A stretch of DNA of 64,000 nucleotides from Cohnella faecalis (GTDB lineage: Bacteria > Bacillota > Bacilli > Paenibacillales > Paenibacillaceae): contig NZ_QXJM01000032.1 of NCBI RefSeq assembly GCF_003570905.1, positions 1 through 64,000 on the forward strand, written 5' to 3'. The translations under genes were made by a program, and so were the position numbers. Position 1 is the stretch's first letter, and each line of letters begins with the position of its first letter. Positions 9,423 through 18,722 of the stretch are shown here, one piece after another. The notes beneath the pieces were generated by a model that saw nothing but the letters and a program-made list of their open reading frames with translations, had not been told where the DNA came from and searched no databases.

Positions 9423-11711
9423 ATGGCCAACGTCTTAACGGCCGGATTGGGCTACCCGAGAATAGGGGAGCAACGGGAATGGAAAAAAGGATTGGAGCAG
9501 TTCTGGGCGGGCAAGCAGGATGAGGAAGCTTTCCGCAAGGAAATGCGGGAGCTGCGGATTCGCCGCTTGCTTCGGATGAAGGAATCGGGAGTCGCTTTGC
9601 TGCCTTCCGGCGATTTCACGCTGTACGACTCTATGCTGGACCATATCGCGGCATTCGACCTCGTTCCCGAGCGGTTCCGCAAATTTGGAGCATCCGACTC
9701 TCTTGCCGTTTACTTCGCCATGGCTCGCGGCAAAGAAGGAGCGCCCGCGTGCGAAATGACGAAATGGTTCGATACGAACTACCACTATCTCGTCCCCGAG
9801 CTTGCCTCGAAGCCGCAGCCGCGTTTGGCGTTCAACCCTTGGCGCGATGCATTCCTGGAAGCGAAAGAAGAAGCCGGATTGACGACGCGTCCCGTGCTGA
9901 TCGGACCTTATACCTTCGTCCGACTTGCAAAAGGAGTTGCCAAAGGCGAATTCGCGAACGTTGTCCGTTCTTACATTGCGGTCTACAATGCCGTTTTGGC
10001 CGAGCTGGCTCAAGCGGGCGCCGAGTGGGCTCAGCTGGACGAGCCTTCGCTCGTAACGGATGTTCCCGAAGAGCATCTGGCTCTGCTGCATGAAATATAC
10101 GATGGCTTAAAAACCGCCAATCCCGGCTTGAAGCTGCATTTGCAAACGTATTTCGGCTCGGTCGAGCATGCCGAATCCGTGTTCGCGCTGCCGGTCGACG
10201 GAATCGGACTTGATTTCGTTCGCGGCGGAGAAGAAAATCTAAAAGCCGTCAAAACGGTCGGATGGAGCACGGGCAAAAAGCTCGGCGCCGGAGTCGTTGA
10301 CGGCCGAGGCATTTGGCGCGTCGATCCGGACCGCGCTCTCACTGTGCTGGAGGCGCTTGCCGCTCTCGTTCCTGCCGGAGACTTGATCGTTCAGCCGTCT
10401 TGCAGCCTGTTGCACGTTCCTGTCACATCGAAGGTAGAAACGTCGGGCGATCCCGTCGTTCGCGAATCTCTTGCATTCGCAGACGAGAAGCTGCAGGAGA
10501 TCGTCTCGCTCGCCGAGGCTTTCGAAGCTCGCCTCTCCGGCAACGGCGCGGCCGCTTTGCCTGCCCGCTTGGAAGAAAACCGCACAGCGCTGGAGGCGCT
10601 TCGCAACCATCCGGGACGCCAGCGCGCCGCTCAAGCTGCTACAGCAGATGCTTCTTCCGCCCGCGCCGCATTCGCGCAGAGACATGTCCTGCAACGAGAG
10701 CGCTTTAAGCTTCCGCTGCTGCCTACGACGACGATTGGCTCGCTTCCGCAGACGGCCGAAGTGCGCAAAGCGCGTCTCGATTGGCGTCGCGGCAAGCTGT
10801 CGGAGAACGACTACCGCTCGCTCATCAACGGCTTGATCGAAACATGGATTCGCCGTCAGGAAGAGCTCGGCATCGACGTGCTCGTACACGGGGAATTCGA
10901 GCGCACCGACATGGTCGAGCATTTTGCCCACTTGCTTGACGGGTATTATTTTACGTCCAACGGCTGGGTGCAGTCTTACGGCTCCCGCTGCGTGAAGCCG
11001 CCGGTTATATTCGGCGACGTCGTCGACCGCGGCCCTATGACGGTAGCCGAGACGGTATACGCGCAATCGCTCACCGACCGTCCGGTCAAAGGCATGCTGA
11101 CAGGTCCGATTACGATGCTCGCCTGGTCGTTCTACCGCGACGATCTGTCCCGTCGGGAAATCGCCGAGCAGATCGCCCGGGCTCTCGATGCCGAAGTGCT
11201 GCGCCTGGAAGCGGCGGGCATTGGTATGATTCAGGTCGACGAGCCGGCACTGCGCGAAATCGCGCCGCTCAAAAAATCCGAATGGCCCGCCTATCTGGAT
11301 TGGGCGGTCGAAGCCTTCCGCACGAGCGTGTCCGGCGTACGCAACGAGACGCAAATTCATACTCATATGTGCTATTGCGATTATCACGAAATCATCGATG
11401 CGGTTGAAGCGATGGACGCCGACGTCATCTCTCTTGAGACGTCCCGCAGCCACGGCTCGCTGATCACTGCGCTTCACGATCAGCCGTACGGCAACGGCAT
11501 CGGTCTCGGCGTCTACGACATCCACAGCCCGGTCGTACCGGAAGTAAGCACAATGCTCGATGTCATCCGCGATTCTCTCGCCGTCGTTCCTGCCGACCGC
11601 CTGTGGGTCAATCCCGATTGCGGATTGAAAACGCGCGGCGAGCCGGAGACGATCGCAGCCCTTCAACGGATGACCGAAGCGGCCGCTTTGGCCCGTCAGT
11701 CTCTCCAATAG
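9423..11711 (+). CDS. metE: cobalamin-independent methionine synthase
   Basis: 762 residues, the usual MetE length. It transfers the methyl group of 5-methyltetrahydropteroyl-triglutamate to homocysteine, the last step of methionine synthesis. The N-terminal half (LTAGLGYPRIGEQREWKK, then AQLDEPSLV) and the catalytic C-terminal half (LPTTTIGSLPQTAEVRKAR) are both complete. Zinc ligands are visible in IHTHMCYCDYH and NPDCGLKTR, with MIQVDEPALRE between. The ATG at 9423 is preceded by AAAGGTG about 10 bases away. Upstream in-frame codons run through the riboswitch terminator and are not coding. It is a single-gene unit with a B12 riboswitch in front and a terminator behind. Confidence 0.97.
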   Translation: MANVLTAGLGYPRIGEQREWKKGLEQFWAGKQDEEAFRKEMRELRIRRLLRMKESGVALLPSGDFTLYDSMLDHIAAFDLVPERFRKFGASDSLAVYFAMARGKEGAPACEMTKWFDTNYHYLVPELASKPQPRLAFNPWRDAFLEAKEEAGLTTRPVLIGPYTFVRLAKGVAKGEFANVVRSYIAVYNAVLAELAQAGAEWAQLDEPSLVTDVPEEHLALLHEIYDGLKTANPGLKLHLQTYFGSVEHAESVFALPVDGIGLDFVRGGEENLKAVKTVGWSTGKKLGAGVVDGRGIWRVDPDRALTVLEALAALVPAGDLIVQPSCSLLHVPVTSKVETSGDPVVRESLAFADEKLQEIVSLAEAFEARLSGNGAAALPARLEENRTALEALRNHPGRQRAAQAATADASSARAAFAQRHVLQRERFKLPLLPTTTIGSLPQTAEVRKARLDWRRGKLSENDYRSLINGLIETWIRRQEELGIDVLVHGEFERTDMVEHFAHLLDGYYFTSNGWVQSYGSRCVKPPVIFGDVVDRGPMTVAETVYAQSLTDRPVKGMLTGPITMLAWSFYRDDLSRREIAEQIARALDAEVLRLEAAGIGMIQVDEPALREIAPLKKSEWPAYLDWAVEAFRTSVSGVRNETQIHTHMCYCDYHEIIDAVEAMDADVISLETSRSHGSLITALHDQPYGNGIGLGVYDIHSPVVPEVSTMLDVIRDSLAVVPADRLWVNPDCGLKTRGEPETIAALQRMTEAAALARQSLQ

Positions 11712-11720
11712 TTTCGCAAA

Positions 11721-11752
11721 AAAAAGGATTGAGCGCCTGCTCAATCCCTTTT
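11721..11752 (+). terminator. metE terminator
   Basis: GGATTGAGC-GCCT-GCTCAATCC followed by CTTTTTC, ten bases after the metE stop. Confidence 0.9.
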
Positions 11753-11804
11753 TCATTCGAACACACCCCATGCGGCAATTGTACGGGAGCTATTCCCCCT
11801 GCTC

Positions 11805-12190
11805 AGCCAATCCCCCAGCCAACCGCCGAATGTACGGCACCTCTTCCCACTATTCCGCCGTTCCGCCTGCCGACCGCTGAATGTATGGTACCTCTTCCCA
11901 CTGTTCCGCCGTTCCGCCTGCCGACCGCTGAATGTATGGTACCTCTTCCCACTGTTCCGCCGATCCGCCTGCCGACCGCCAAATGTACGGCACCTCATCC
12001 CACTGTTGCTCCGATCCGCCTGCCGACCGCTGAATGTATGGTACCTCTTCCCACTATTGCGCCAATCCGCCTGCCAATCGCCGAATGTATGGTACCTCTT
12101 CCCACTATTGCGCCAATCCGCCTGCCGACCGCTGAATGTATGGTACTTCTTCCCCCTACTCAGCCGATCCGCCAGCAAACGGCCGAATGC
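11805..12190. repeat. 51-bp tandem repeat array 2 (7 copies)
   Basis: Seven direct copies. The GGTACC core, or its variants GGCACC and GGTACT, starts at 11836, 11887, 11938, 11989, 12040, 12091 and 12142, exactly 51 bases apart. A decayed partial unit follows near 12180. The unit reads GAATGTATGGTACC then TCTTCCCACTG, and the other half is a CCGATCCGCCTGCCGACCGC-type sequence different from array 1. It sits between convergent genes, after the metE terminator. Confidence 0.95.
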
Positions 12191-12268
12191 GCCTCTCCCC
12201 GCAATAAAACCAAAGAACAGCGCCAAAGTCCAATAGACCGTTGACGCTGCCCTTTTTCGCTGCATGCA

Positions 12269-12667
12269 TTATTCGTTCTTCCTCGCCCATACCGACACCC
12301 AGCATTCGCTGCCCGCCCAAGGGTATCCTCGCGTATCCGCCCATACGTAGACCCATCCCGACAATGCGGGGTCGGCCGAGTCGGTCATCCACACCCGCTC
12401 GTAGTCATTGGCTTCCTCGATGCCGACGAAGCCTTCGAGCTCGTCCAGAACGGGCAATCCTGCGCGGCGAATGTCCACCCACAGGCCGCGAACCGTATGC
12501 TTATCGTCCTGAACCACAGCCGGGTATTCCCCAACATCGACCAATCGGCCCCGAACGCTTCCCGGTACGCAGGCAAGCCAGAAAGGCTCAATAACCCCAT
12601 GATTGCTCAGACCGGGAAGGAGGGAGCCGTAAATGAAGAGACGTTGGCTGCCGTTCGTATGCATCAT
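12269..12667 (-). CDS. gamma-glutamylcyclotransferase-family (AIG2-like) protein
   Basis: 132 residues, typical for the single-domain GGCT/AIG2 fold. The N-terminus [13 protein letters not shown] carries the substrate-binding YGS motif, and [10 protein letters not shown] carries the usual catalytic glutamate and the downstream loop. Family members cyclise gamma-glutamyl amines to 5-oxoproline, although many bacterial ones are untested. The start overlaps the stop of the upstream GGDEF-EAL gene by four bases, so the two are probably co-translated. 5-oxoprolinase genes (pxpBC, pxpA) lie about 2 kb upstream on the same strand, so 5-oxoproline handling is a plausible theme. Confidence 0.8.
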   Translation of the reverse strand: MMHTNGSQRLFIYGSLLPGLSNHGVIEPFWLACVPGSVRGRLVDVGEYPAVVQDDKHTVRGLWVDIRRAGLPVLDELEGFVGIEEANDYERVWMTDSADPALSGWVYVWADTRGYPWAGSECWVSVWARKNE

Positions 12668-14757
12668 ATCGCGGCTTCCTTCGCAAACAAACGAACGAAC
12701 ATATCAGGAGCTACCGGCTTGGAAAAATAATACCCCTGCGCTTCCTGACACCGCTGCAGCTTCAAAAATTCCACCTGACCTTCGCTTTCGACGCCCTCAG
12801 CCGTTACTCTCAAATTCAGGTTGCGCGCCATCGCCGATATACCCGACACGATAGCCGCATCGTTGCGGTCGCTGAGCACATCGCTCACGAACGAGCGATC
12901 AATTTTCAGCTTGTCGATCGGAAACCGCTTCAAGTAATGCAAAGAGCTATAGCCCGTCCCGAAATCGTCGATGCTGATCCGAACGCCGATGTTCTTCAGA
13001 TTGGCCAGCATATCTACGGCAAAAGCGACGTCGGCCATAATGCTCTCCGTTATTTCAAGCTCCAGCCATTCCGGCTTCACGTCGGCTTCCTGCAGCGTCT
13101 TGCGAATCCGATCACACAGATCGTGCTGACGGAACTGCCGGATCGACAAGTTGACGGACATTATGATCGGAGGGTAGCCTGCCAATTCCCATTCTTTCAT
13201 CTGACGGCAAGCTTGCTGCAGCACCCATTCTCCAAGAGGCAAAATAAATCCGTTCTCTTCACAAATCGGAATGAACTCGGCCGGAGAAATTTCCCCACGC
13301 TGCGGATGATGCCAACGGACCAGCGCTTCCGCGCCGACCAGCTTGCCGCTTTCCAGATCGACGAGCGGTTGGTACACGAGACGAAATTGATCGAGCTCCA
13401 AGGCAATTCTCAAATCGTTCTCGAGCAAGAGCCGTTCCTTAGCTCTCAAATTCATGTCCGGGGTATATCGCGTCCACCCGTTCCGCCCTTCTTTCGCCCT
13501 GTACATAGCGGTGTCCGCGTTCTGCAGCAAAAGATCGAGGGACGAGCCGTCGTCCGGATACAGCGCCATACCGACGCTTCCGGTCAGATGAAAGGCGGAT
13601 TGCCCAAGCTTGATCGGGGTATCGAGCAAGCTCACGAGCCGATCCGCGGCCGATTCGGCCGCCCGCTCGTCCGGTACGCCGGGAAGCAGAATCGTAAACT
13701 CGTCGCCCCCCATTCGAAAAACGTTTTCCCTCCGATCAGAAAATTTTTCGAGCCGCAAGGCCACTTCCGCGAGCAGCTTGTCTCCGAATGCGTGCCCCAT
13801 AGAATCGTTGATCGTCTTAAACCGATCCAAGTCGAGCCACAGCAGCGCGAACCGATGATGGCCGAGCCGGGCCCGATCCATCTCCGACTGCACCCGTTCC
13901 TTGAACAGCCGTCTATTCGGCAGTCCCGTCAGCTCGTCGTGATAGGCGAGAAAATGAATTCGCGCTTCCGCTTTCTTTTGCCGCTTGAACGGCTCTTCGA
14001 TCAGCACATAATAGATGCCTTTAAGCAAATGGTAGTAACCGGCAAGCTTGAACGCTTCGGACAAAAGCATGTGAGCGTCGTTCGCGCCCGCCGCCATCTC
14101 CAGCTTCGAGAACAGCAGCCAGACGAGCGCCTGGACGATCGTCAGCATCGCTTGGGGACGTTCTCTGCGGTGCCGGTACAAAATAATGGCGATGGTCGCC
14201 GCATACAAGGTAACGACGGCTCCTTGCACGAACGGCCGCAAGGCGTCGATCCACGCCGTGTTCCAGTTGTTCGCCCTGAACACCGCCAAGCTGACGAGCG
14301 ACACGACCGCTACAAGTGCAGCTAGCGCATATAGCCGCGAACGCGGCGAGACCGGTTTGTTGCGCAGCGAAAAAATAGCGAGCAAGCCCGCCGATCCGAA
14401 CAGCTGCGATATCCACCCTAACGCGATCATTGGCGATTCGCCGGCAGCCTCCCGGTATAACGGCATTCCGTAAGCGCTAAGTCCGTGAAGCAGGTCGAAC
14501 ACGCCTATCGCCGCGAACAAGGCCGCGATCATAAGACGCTGCCTGCATAACGTCGGCACGAATATCATCCAGCCGAAAGCGAGCACGGCGACGCAAATGG
14601 CGAAGCCTACGATCTCCATCGCCAATTGAAACGTCGTCTGGTCCAGGGCGGCGACCCATTGATCCAGCCAAGCCCCGTTCCACTGCAAAATGGCAAATAA
14701 AAGAGATGCCGCAAGGATGATCCAGCCAGTCTTCATTTCCGCTCGATTCATTAACAT
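12664..14757 (-). CDS. membrane GGDEF-EAL cyclic-di-GMP protein (MASE3 sensor)
   Basis: 697 residues from ATG 14757, which follows GGAGG. Residues 1 to about 230 are a multi-helix membrane sensor with the MASE3-like signature [14 protein letters not shown]. The diguanylate cyclase domain has an intact active site [13 protein letters not shown], and the phosphodiesterase domain has intact EAL ([11 protein letters not shown]), [10 protein letters not shown] and [17 protein letters not shown]. Both catalytic sites look competent, so it may make or break c-di-GMP depending on its signal. I saw no RXXD-type inhibitory site. It lies between pxpA and the AIG2-like gene on the same strand. Confidence 0.93.
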   Translation of the reverse strand: MLMNRAEMKTGWIILAASLLFAILQWNGAWLDQWVAALDQTTFQLAMEIVGFAICVAVLAFGWMIFVPTLCRQRLMIAALFAAIGVFDLLHGLSAYGMPLYREAAGESPMIALGWISQLFGSAGLLAIFSLRNKPVSPRSRLYALAALVAVVSLVSLAVFRANNWNTAWIDALRPFVQGAVVTLYAATIAIILYRHRRERPQAMLTIVQALVWLLFSKLEMAAGANDAHMLLSEAFKLAGYYHLLKGIYYVLIEEPFKRQKKAEARIHFLAYHDELTGLPNRRLFKERVQSEMDRARLGHHRFALLWLDLDRFKTINDSMGHAFGDKLLAEVALRLEKFSDRRENVFRMGGDEFTILLPGVPDERAAESAADRLVSLLDTPIKLGQSAFHLTGSVGMALYPDDGSSLDLLLQNADTAMYRAKEGRNGWTRYTPDMNLRAKERLLLENDLRIALELDQFRLVYQPLVDLESGKLVGAEALVRWHHPQRGEISPAEFIPICEENGFILPLGEWVLQQACRQMKEWELAGYPPIIMSVNLSIRQFRQHDLCDRIRKTLQEADVKPEWLELEITESIMADVAFAVDMLANLKNIGVRISIDDFGTGYSSLHYLKRFPIDKLKIDRSFVSDVLSDRNDAAIVSGISAMARNLNLRVTAEGVESEGQVEFLKLQRCQEAQGYYFSKPVAPDMFVRLFAKEAAI

Positions 14758-14866
14758 AGGAAGGCCTCCGCAAATCGGTAAAAGCTGTTGCTTAGTCCTT
14801 TTCAACACGGATCGTCATTTTCCTGCTTGCTAACCATTATTAGCCATTGCTTCGCCAATAAATGAC

Positions 14867-15640
14867 TTATTTCCGGGGAAATGAGGTCTTTATTCCGGCT
14901 GCTTCCAGCCCTTGCTTCAATTGTCTGGCCCGCTCCGCCGCGTTCGCCGCGTCTCCGTGCAAGCAGATGGTTTCGGCTCGAACCGCAGCCCACGATCCGT
15001 CAATGGCAACCGATCTCCCTTCTTTCACGATGGATACCGCCTGGCTGACGGCTCGTTCCGTCTCTTCTATGACGGCTCCGGCCAATTGGCGAGGCGCAAG
15101 CCGTCCATCCGGCAAATAAGCCCGATCCGCAAATCCTTCCGCCACAAAGCTCACACCTTGCGACAAAGCCGCCTTTTCCAAAAAAGTGCCTGCCGGGCCG
15201 AAAAGAAGCAGCGACGAGTCGACGGAACGGATTGCTCTCGCAATCGCTTCGGCGATTTCCGGTTTCGCCGACGCCATATGATACAGCGCGCCATGCGGCT
15301 TGACGTGACGGAGAACTCCGCCGGCGGCCGCAACGAAAGCTTGAAGCGCTCCAATCTGATAGACGATCCAGTCCGCAACTTCTTCGGGGGACGCCGCCAT
15401 TTCGCGGCGGCCGAATCCGAGCCGATCCGGCAGGCCCGGATGCGCTCCGATCGACACTCCCTTCGATAGGCAGCGCTCAACTGTCCGTCTCATCGTGTGC
15501 GCGTCTCCCGCATGAAAGCCGCATGCGATATTGGCGGACGAGACGACTTCCAGCAGCTCGCCGTCGCAGCCGAAGTCGTACAAGCCATACCCTTCTCCGA
15601 TATCCGCGTTCAGATCGACGGTTAATGGCCTTTGAGTCAT
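14867..15640 (-). CDS. pxpA: 5-oxoprolinase subunit A (LamB/YcsF family)
   Basis: 257 residues. The LamB/YcsF signature VDLNADIGEGYGLYDFG opens the protein, followed by SANIACGFHAGDA, GAHPGLPDRLGFGRR and VKPHGALYH. PxpA with PxpB and PxpC forms the ATP-dependent prokaryotic 5-oxoprolinase that opens 5-oxo-L-proline to glutamate. The gene starts four bases after the pxpBC stop, so the operon order is pxpBC then pxpA and all three subunits are encoded. Confidence 0.93.
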   Translation of the reverse strand: MTQRPLTVDLNADIGEGYGLYDFGCDGELLEVVSSANIACGFHAGDAHTMRRTVERCLSKGVSIGAHPGLPDRLGFGRREMAASPEEVADWIVYQIGALQAFVAAAGGVLRHVKPHGALYHMASAKPEIAEAIARAIRSVDSSLLLFGPAGTFLEKAALSQGVSFVAEGFADRAYLPDGRLAPRQLAGAVIEETERAVSQAVSIVKEGRSVAIDGSWAAVRAETICLHGDAANAAERARQLKQGLEAAGIKTSFPRK

Positions 15641-15644
15641 CTCT

Positions 15645-17420
15645 TCACCTCGCTGATGATATTCGTTCCATGTCCGCTCTTATCTTCAAAAGAACCCCTG
15701 CCTTAAGCTCCGCCAATTCCCCGTCCGCCCGCCGAGCTTCCTTCGCCGCTTCTTCGCGATTCGTCGGAACGAAGCGGACGAGCGCTCCCGGAGCGGCCTG
15801 GCCGAGAAGCGGCAAATCCGAGCCGATAACATGCGCCAGCTTCGGGTATCCTCCGGTAGGCTGGCATCCTGCCCCTAGAATGATCGGCTGCCCACCGGGA
15901 GGCACTTGAATCGTTCCTGCGGCAACTCCGTGGGAAGACAGCTCGACGGCGGCTTCGATTCGAAGGGGGCTTCCCTTAAGCCGTATGCCCATCCGATCGG
16001 AAGATACGTCGACACGGTAAGGCTGCTCGAACAGCCTTGCCCGCGACTCGGGAGCGAACCTTCCCCATTCCGCTCCGCGGAGCACGCGCAGCGAAATGGC
16101 AGAGGCGCTTCCCGGGTTTCCTTCCGAAAAGCTCCCCTTCCGAACCGTTGACGCGCTCCAAGGAACCGTTGTCCAAGCCCGGTCCTCTCGGAGCGACTTG
16201 TTGCGAAGCCACTGGTGCAAGATGTGCGACTGCTCGGACAGAGCTCCGCCCTGAAGCCGAGTCCCGCGCTCAAGCGGCTGGCCGCCGACGCCTCCGATTC
16301 GCGCCCTTACGTCGGTGCTTCGGCTGCCCATAACGACCGGAACGTCGATTCCTCCGGCGATGGCCAAGTAGGTTCGGCACCCGGCGCTCATGCTCCCGAA
16401 GGAAATCGTCGCGCCCGCGCGCACCCAAACCGGACGCTCCGCAGGCAGCCGCTCCCCGTCAATGCTCGCAGCGGACAGCCCCCCGCTGACCGCAAGGACC
16501 GTGTCCCGCTCCACTCGGAAGGCTGCGCCGACGAGAGTCATTTCCAGACAGGCGGCTTCCTCGCCGTTGCCCGCCAGAATATTCGCCGTCCGCAGCGCAA
16601 TCGAATCCATCGCCCCTCCGACGGACACTCCCCATGCCTGCCAGCCCGGCCTGCCCAAATCCTGCACCGTCGTCAGCAGCCCGGGGCTGACGACGGTTAA
16701 GACGGCTGCGCCCTCGCCTTCCGCCTCCTGCTCCCTAGCATTCGCAGACTGCGGCTCGTCCGCAGCGTCCAGCTTCGCCGCCGGAACGAAACGAACCCGA
16801 TCGCCGGGCGTCAAAGCGAACGGCTCCTCCTCGCCGGGTCGAAACAAGCGCTCGTCCGTACGTCCGACGATTTGCCAGCCTCCGGGCGAAGCAACCGGGT
16901 AGATGCCGGTCTGCCCGCCCGCAATGCCGACGGACCCGGCGGGCACCCGCTTCCGGGGCGTCTCGTGACGGGGCTGCGCCAACGCATCGTCCAAGCCCGA
17001 CAAATAAGGAAAGCCGGGGGCGAACCCGATCATCGCAACCTCATAGACCGTTCCCGAATGCCGCTCTATGAATTGCTCCTCTGTCAGACCGCATCTTGCG
17101 CAGCAGGCTTCCAAATCCGGCCCGTCCTCGCCGCCATAACGGACGGGCACGGTCAGCGTGCGCGGCTCCGGCAGCTCCGCCCCTTCGCAAGCGGCGATTC
17201 TCTCGGCCAAAGCTGCCGCGGCTTCCTCCGCCGGCGAAGCTCCGCGGCAGTGGACGGCGATCGTAGCGTAGCCGGGAACGACGTCGCCGATCCACGGCAC
17301 CTTCCACTGCCGAATTTGCGCCGCCAAGGAAGCCATGCTCGCTTTCGGAACGACTCGTTCGTTCCAAGCGAACAAAAGCGCACGATCGCCAAGATGCCGA
17401 ATGAACATCCCGTTCGCCAT
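15645..17420 (-). CDS. pxpB-pxpC: fused 5-oxoprolinase subunits B and C
   Basis: About 591 residues, combining two proteins that are separate in B. subtilis (KipI/PxpB and KipA/PxpC). Residues 1-230 form the subunit B domain (FIRHLGDRALLFAW, then GFAPGFPYLSGLDDAL). After a Glu/Ala-rich linker, residues 240-575 form the subunit C domain (VVSPGLLTTVQDLGRPGW, GAMDSIALRTANIL, then GCQPTGGYPKLAHVI). I chose the ATG at 17420 because the family begins near MFIRHLGD; the longer start at 17477 adds residues without similarity. The bases upstream hold a repeated ATATCTAATA motif (near 17476 and 17520) that could be an operator. Confidence 0.9.
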   Translation of the reverse strand: MANGMFIRHLGDRALLFAWNERVVPKASMASLAAQIRQWKVPWIGDVVPGYATIAVHCRGASPAEEAAAALAERIAACEGAELPEPRTLTVPVRYGGEDGPDLEACCARCGLTEEQFIERHSGTVYEVAMIGFAPGFPYLSGLDDALAQPRHETPRKRVPAGSVGIAGGQTGIYPVASPGGWQIVGRTDERLFRPGEEEPFALTPGDRVRFVPAAKLDAADEPQSANAREQEAEGEGAAVLTVVSPGLLTTVQDLGRPGWQAWGVSVGGAMDSIALRTANILAGNGEEAACLEMTLVGAAFRVERDTVLAVSGGLSAASIDGERLPAERPVWVRAGATISFGSMSAGCRTYLAIAGGIDVPVVMGSRSTDVRARIGGVGGQPLERGTRLQGGALSEQSHILHQWLRNKSLREDRAWTTVPWSASTVRKGSFSEGNPGSASAISLRVLRGAEWGRFAPESRARLFEQPYRVDVSSDRMGIRLKGSPLRIEAAVELSSHGVAAGTIQVPPGGQPIILGAGCQPTGGYPKLAHVIGSDLPLLGQAAPGALVRFVPTNREEAAKEARRADGELAELKAGVLLKIRADMERISSAR

Positions 17421-17549
17421 GTTTGCCGCCCCCTTTTCCCCGATTCGATTGCATCCTGCCTCTTCGAACCTATACAATATCTAATATCGGTCAATCGGCT
17501 CGCAAGCCGTTGCCAAAAAATATCTAATAGCAGCGGAGGAACCAACTGC

Positions 17550-17864
17550 GTGGACACTTACGAACTTGCCTCACTATCGGTCGCCCAAGGCTCCGAAGCT
17601 CTTCCGATCTCATTCTCCCGCGCGAAGCTGATGGTCGTCTCCGACTATGGGACGCGCCTGTGGTTCATCGACGTCGAAGGCGTCGCGGACGAGCAATTGC
17701 TGCAACGGTTCGCCGTTTCCGAGGAAATCGGCGTTTCCGTAAAAGCAACGACGATCGGAGGACGCCGGCTGGAAGGACACGGCTTCTTCCATCCGAATCC
17801 CATTCATCGCGCCGCCGCCATTCGCGGCAACGGCGAGCTTGAAGGCTACGGCAATCCGGCCTGA
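17550..17864 (+). CDS. hypothetical protein, 104 residues
   Basis: A GTG at 17550 preceded by GCGGAGGAACC opens a 104-residue protein that I do not recognise. It is soluble, with no signal peptide or membrane helix: DTYELASLSVAQG at the start, LMVVSDYGTRLWFIDVEGV in the middle, and a His/Gly-rich GHGFFHPNPIHR near the end. It is divergent from pxpBC with 130 bases between start codons and convergent with the TetR gene. The good ribosome-binding site and normal codon use support a real gene. Confidence 0.6.
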   Translation: MDTYELASLSVAQGSEALPISFSRAKLMVVSDYGTRLWFIDVEGVADEQLLQRFAVSEEIGVSVKATTIGGRRLEGHGFFHPNPIHRAAAIRGNGELEGYGNPA

Positions 17865-17986
17865 AGCCCGTTATGCCCTTCCTTTGCTCGGCAACGAAGG
17901 CTGCCCCGGGAACAGAGATTTTGTCTGTCCTTGGCGCAGCCTCGTTGTCTTTGCCGATGTTGGCAAGCTTACTCAATAGCTTTCAT

Positions 17987-18565
17987 TCAAGGGCTGATCC
18001 CGCGAACGAATACTTCGAAGGTTAACGTCATTTGTTCCGGAAGCCCCGGCTCTCCCTGCTCGTTCGCCCAGCTCATCAGAACGCCTAGGTAAGCCTGCAC
18101 CGCCAGCTGAGCGATCTTTTCCGCCGGCAAATCTCCGCGAATTTCTCCTCTGCTCTGCGCGTTAACGATCAGCGGGACAAAGCTCTTGGTCAGCTCCTGA
18201 CAGCGCTCCTGCTGAACCTCTCGCACCCGTTCGCTGCCGAAGATACCTTGCAGAACGGCTCGGGTAACCGAGCGATTCAAGACGAATTGACGAGCGTGCT
18301 CGAACAGCACCGACTGCATTCGAGGAATGACCGGCCCGGGTTTGCCGGAGACGTTCTCCATCTGCTGAAGAATCATCATCCCTTGCAGCTCCATAATCAA
18401 GTCCTCTTTGGACGCAAAATAATTAAAAAAAGTCCCTTTCGCCACTTCGGCCCGGTCCGCAATATGCTGCACGGTCGTTGACTCGTACCCCAACTCGTCA
18501 AAAAGCTCGATAGCCGAATTCATAATTCTTTGATGAGTTTGAGCTTTTTTTTCATCCCGTTTCAT
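17987..18565 (-). CDS. TetR/AcrR-family transcriptional regulator
   Basis: 192 residues. The N-terminal TetR helix-turn-helix is clear: QRIMNSAIELFDELGYEST, then VQHIADRAEVAKGTFFNYF and SKEDLI. The remaining helices form the usual ligand-binding and dimer domain. The gene is divergent from the MMPL exporter at 18723, the typical layout for a repressor of an efflux pump, and the shared 157-base region holds a strong promoter for the exporter and an imperfect palindrome upstream of it. The inducer is unknown. Confidence 0.9.
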   Translation of the reverse strand: MKRDEKKAQTHQRIMNSAIELFDELGYESTTVQHIADRAEVAKGTFFNYFASKEDLIMELQGMMILQQMENVSGKPGPVIPRMQSVLFEHARQFVLNRSVTRAVLQGIFGSERVREVQQERCQELTKSFVPLIVNAQSRGEIRGDLPAEKIAQLAVQAYLGVLMSWANEQGEPGLPEQMTLTFEVFVRGISP

Positions 18566-18624
18566 GCGCAGCCTCCTTCATTTCATTCATTGTAGCACAC
18601 GTTGTCCAGATTCTCTTTAAATAA

Positions 18625-18674
18625 ATGACCAACGGTACAAAATTATTGATTTCCGAGTTTAGTTAAGGTATAAC
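18625..18674 (+). promoter_or_regulatory. promoter and possible operator for the MMPL exporter
   Basis: TTGATT (18646-18651), a 17-bp spacer and TATAAC (18669-18674) form a good vegetative promoter. Just upstream, TGACC-AAC-GGTACA (18625-18638) is an imperfect inverted repeat that could be a TetR site. Confidence 0.55.
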
Positions 18675-18722
18675 AAATACATGTCGGCATACGGAATTAG
18701 GAAAGGCATGAGGAGGTCACGC

